From Candidatus Methanoplasma reticulitermitis (GTDB lineage Archaea > Thermoplasmatota > Thermoplasmata > Methanomassiliicoccales > Methanomethylophilaceae), in the NCBI GenBank assembly GCA_031287135.1, contig JAITTK010000059.1, forward strand, positions 1-7,035: 7,035 nucleotides of DNA, written 5' to 3'. The position numbers were made by a program, and so were the translations under genes. Each line of letters opens with the position of its first letter. Positions within the stretch are counted from its first letter, which is position 1. Below, piece after piece: positions 6,629-7,035 of the stretch. The notes under the pieces were generated by a model. That model was given only the letters and a program-made list of their open reading frames with translations, was not told the origin of the DNA and ran no database searches.

Positions 6629-6647
6629 GTGCGCGGGAACCGCGTAC
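6629..6647. repeat. Small inverted repeat just upstream of the aspS TATA box
   Basis: CGCGG-GAA-CCGCG is a 5-bp stem with a three-base loop; flanking GTG and TAC extend it to 8 pairs, one of them G-T. It could be a regulatory site at the BRE side of the aspS promoter, or chance in GC-rich DNA. Confidence 0.3.
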
Positions 6648-6700
6648 GACGATGGACGTTAGCTGAATGAAGAGTCCGTTCACGGAGCGGCCGATCACGG

Positions 6701-6740
6701 GACGTGTTTCTCCGGCCTCATGCGTGCCGACGTGTTTCTC
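6701..6740. repeat. Pair of exact 12-bp direct repeats upstream of aspS
   Basis: GACGTGTTTCTC occurs at 6701-6712 and again at 6729-6740, 28 bp apart start to start (between two and three helical turns). They lie about 80-120 bp upstream of the aspS TATA box and outside any gene, and might bind a regulator. They may also be a chance or duplication remnant. Confidence 0.4.
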
Positions 6741-6760
6741 GTCAGAAAATGCAAAATGAT

Positions 6761-6796
6761 GGAAAAGGAGACCGCCGCGACCGCGGCGGTCTCTTT
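6761..6796 (-). terminator. Strong hairpin terminator after the membrane protein gene
   Basis: GAGACCGCCGC (6768-6778) and GCGGCGGTCTC (6783-6793) are exact inverted repeats, an 11-bp stem with a 4-nt loop that can extend by three more pairs. On the minus strand CCTTTTCC follows. It lies 29 bp past the stop codon at 6826 and insulates aspS from this gene. Confidence 0.7.
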
Positions 6797-6825
6797 GATG
6801 AAATGGTTTCCGATAGGGATCGGAT

Positions 6826-7035
6826 TCAGTTCGTATCGTCGCTCCCCTCTACGCCCTCCGGATACACGTCGAACCTGAAGCTGACGAATGCCGCCGCGAG
6901 TGCGGCGACCAACAGAACGAGCATCAGCGGGGTCCAGCCGTCCGTGGCGGACGCCGGCAGGCTCATGTCCTCGGTGAGCAGGAACACGATCGCCGAGACG
7001 ATACCGAACACGAGTGCGGCCGCCCTGAGGGCGAG
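6826..7035 (-). CDS. C-terminal part of an unidentified membrane protein, 5' end outside window
   Basis: The frame is open from the right edge to a TGA at 6826-6828, so 69 codons are visible. They give two hydrophobic segments, LALRAAALVFGIVSAIVFLL at the edge and LMLVLLVAALAAAFVSF about 15 residues later, joined by a short loop (TEDMSLPASATDGWTP), then an acidic tail ending EGVEGSDDTN. A GTG at 7011 could start a 61-aa small protein, but the reading continues hydrophobic above it and no ribosome site precedes it, so a longer protein entering the window is more likely. The helix-TEDM-loop-DxWTPLM-helix layout resembles, from memory, C-terminal membrane anchors of large surface proteins of gut archaea and Firmicutes; this is weak. 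Function unknown. Confidence 0.6.
   Translation of the reverse strand, partial: LALRAAALVFGIVSAIVFLLTEDMSLPASATDGWTPLMLVLLVAALAAAFVSFRFDVYPEGVEGSDDTN

Noticed and set aside
1..7035. CRISPR array, insertion sequence, integrase or toxin-antitoxin system
   Set aside because: No regularly spaced repeats, transposase or integrase motifs, or paired small genes are seen; the window is housekeeping in character.

Overview
The window looks like a chromosomal housekeeping segment from a methanogen-like euryarchaeon, most plausibly of the Methanomassiliicoccales/Thermoplasmata branch (inference). The signs are an archaeal-type aspartyl-tRNA synthetase of 434 residues, an Hjc-type archaeal Holliday junction resolvase, TATA boxes 29-35 bp upstream of starts (very short leaders), moderate-to-high GC with frequent AGG/AGA and ATA codons, and TGA as the stop codon of all five genes whose 3' end is visible. 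Every recognisable gene is on the minus strand, so the map reads from right to left.

Right to left: (1) 7035-6826, the C-terminal piece of a membrane protein that enters from outside the window, followed by a strong hairpin terminator. (2) A gap of about 210 bp holding a 12-bp direct repeat, a small inverted repeat and the aspS promoter. (3) aspS, aspartyl-tRNA synthetase, 6584-5280. (4) A compact 146-bp intergenic region with two successive terminator-like hairpins; the T-rich tail of the second doubles as the TATA region of the next gene. (5) hjc-like Holliday junction resolvase, 5133-4606. (6) A 299-bp region without a confident gene, with several TATA-like tracts, a perfect 18-bp dyad, a 24-codon candidate small ORF and the hisD promoter. 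(7) A tightly packed operon hisD - ppk - ppx, 4306 to the left edge, with the second and third genes placed within a few bases of, or overlapping, the previous gene.

The operon joins the last enzyme of histidine biosynthesis (HisD) to polyphosphate synthesis (PPK1) and polyphosphate or pppGpp hydrolysis (Ppx/GppA). ppk next to ppx is a classic bacterial pairing; having both behind hisD in an archaeon, with near-overlapping junctions that imply co-translation, is the most notable context here. The Ppx piece reaches the start of what looks like the C-terminal HD-like domain of the long Ppx form before the window ends.

I found no tRNA, rRNA, CRISPR array, insertion sequence or clear prophage. 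No wholly new system is evident. The points worth a second look are the operon, regulatory palindromes, the terminator/promoter overlap, an insertion in Hjc, an Arg-to-Lys change in the PPK active site, and the AspRS specificity residue.
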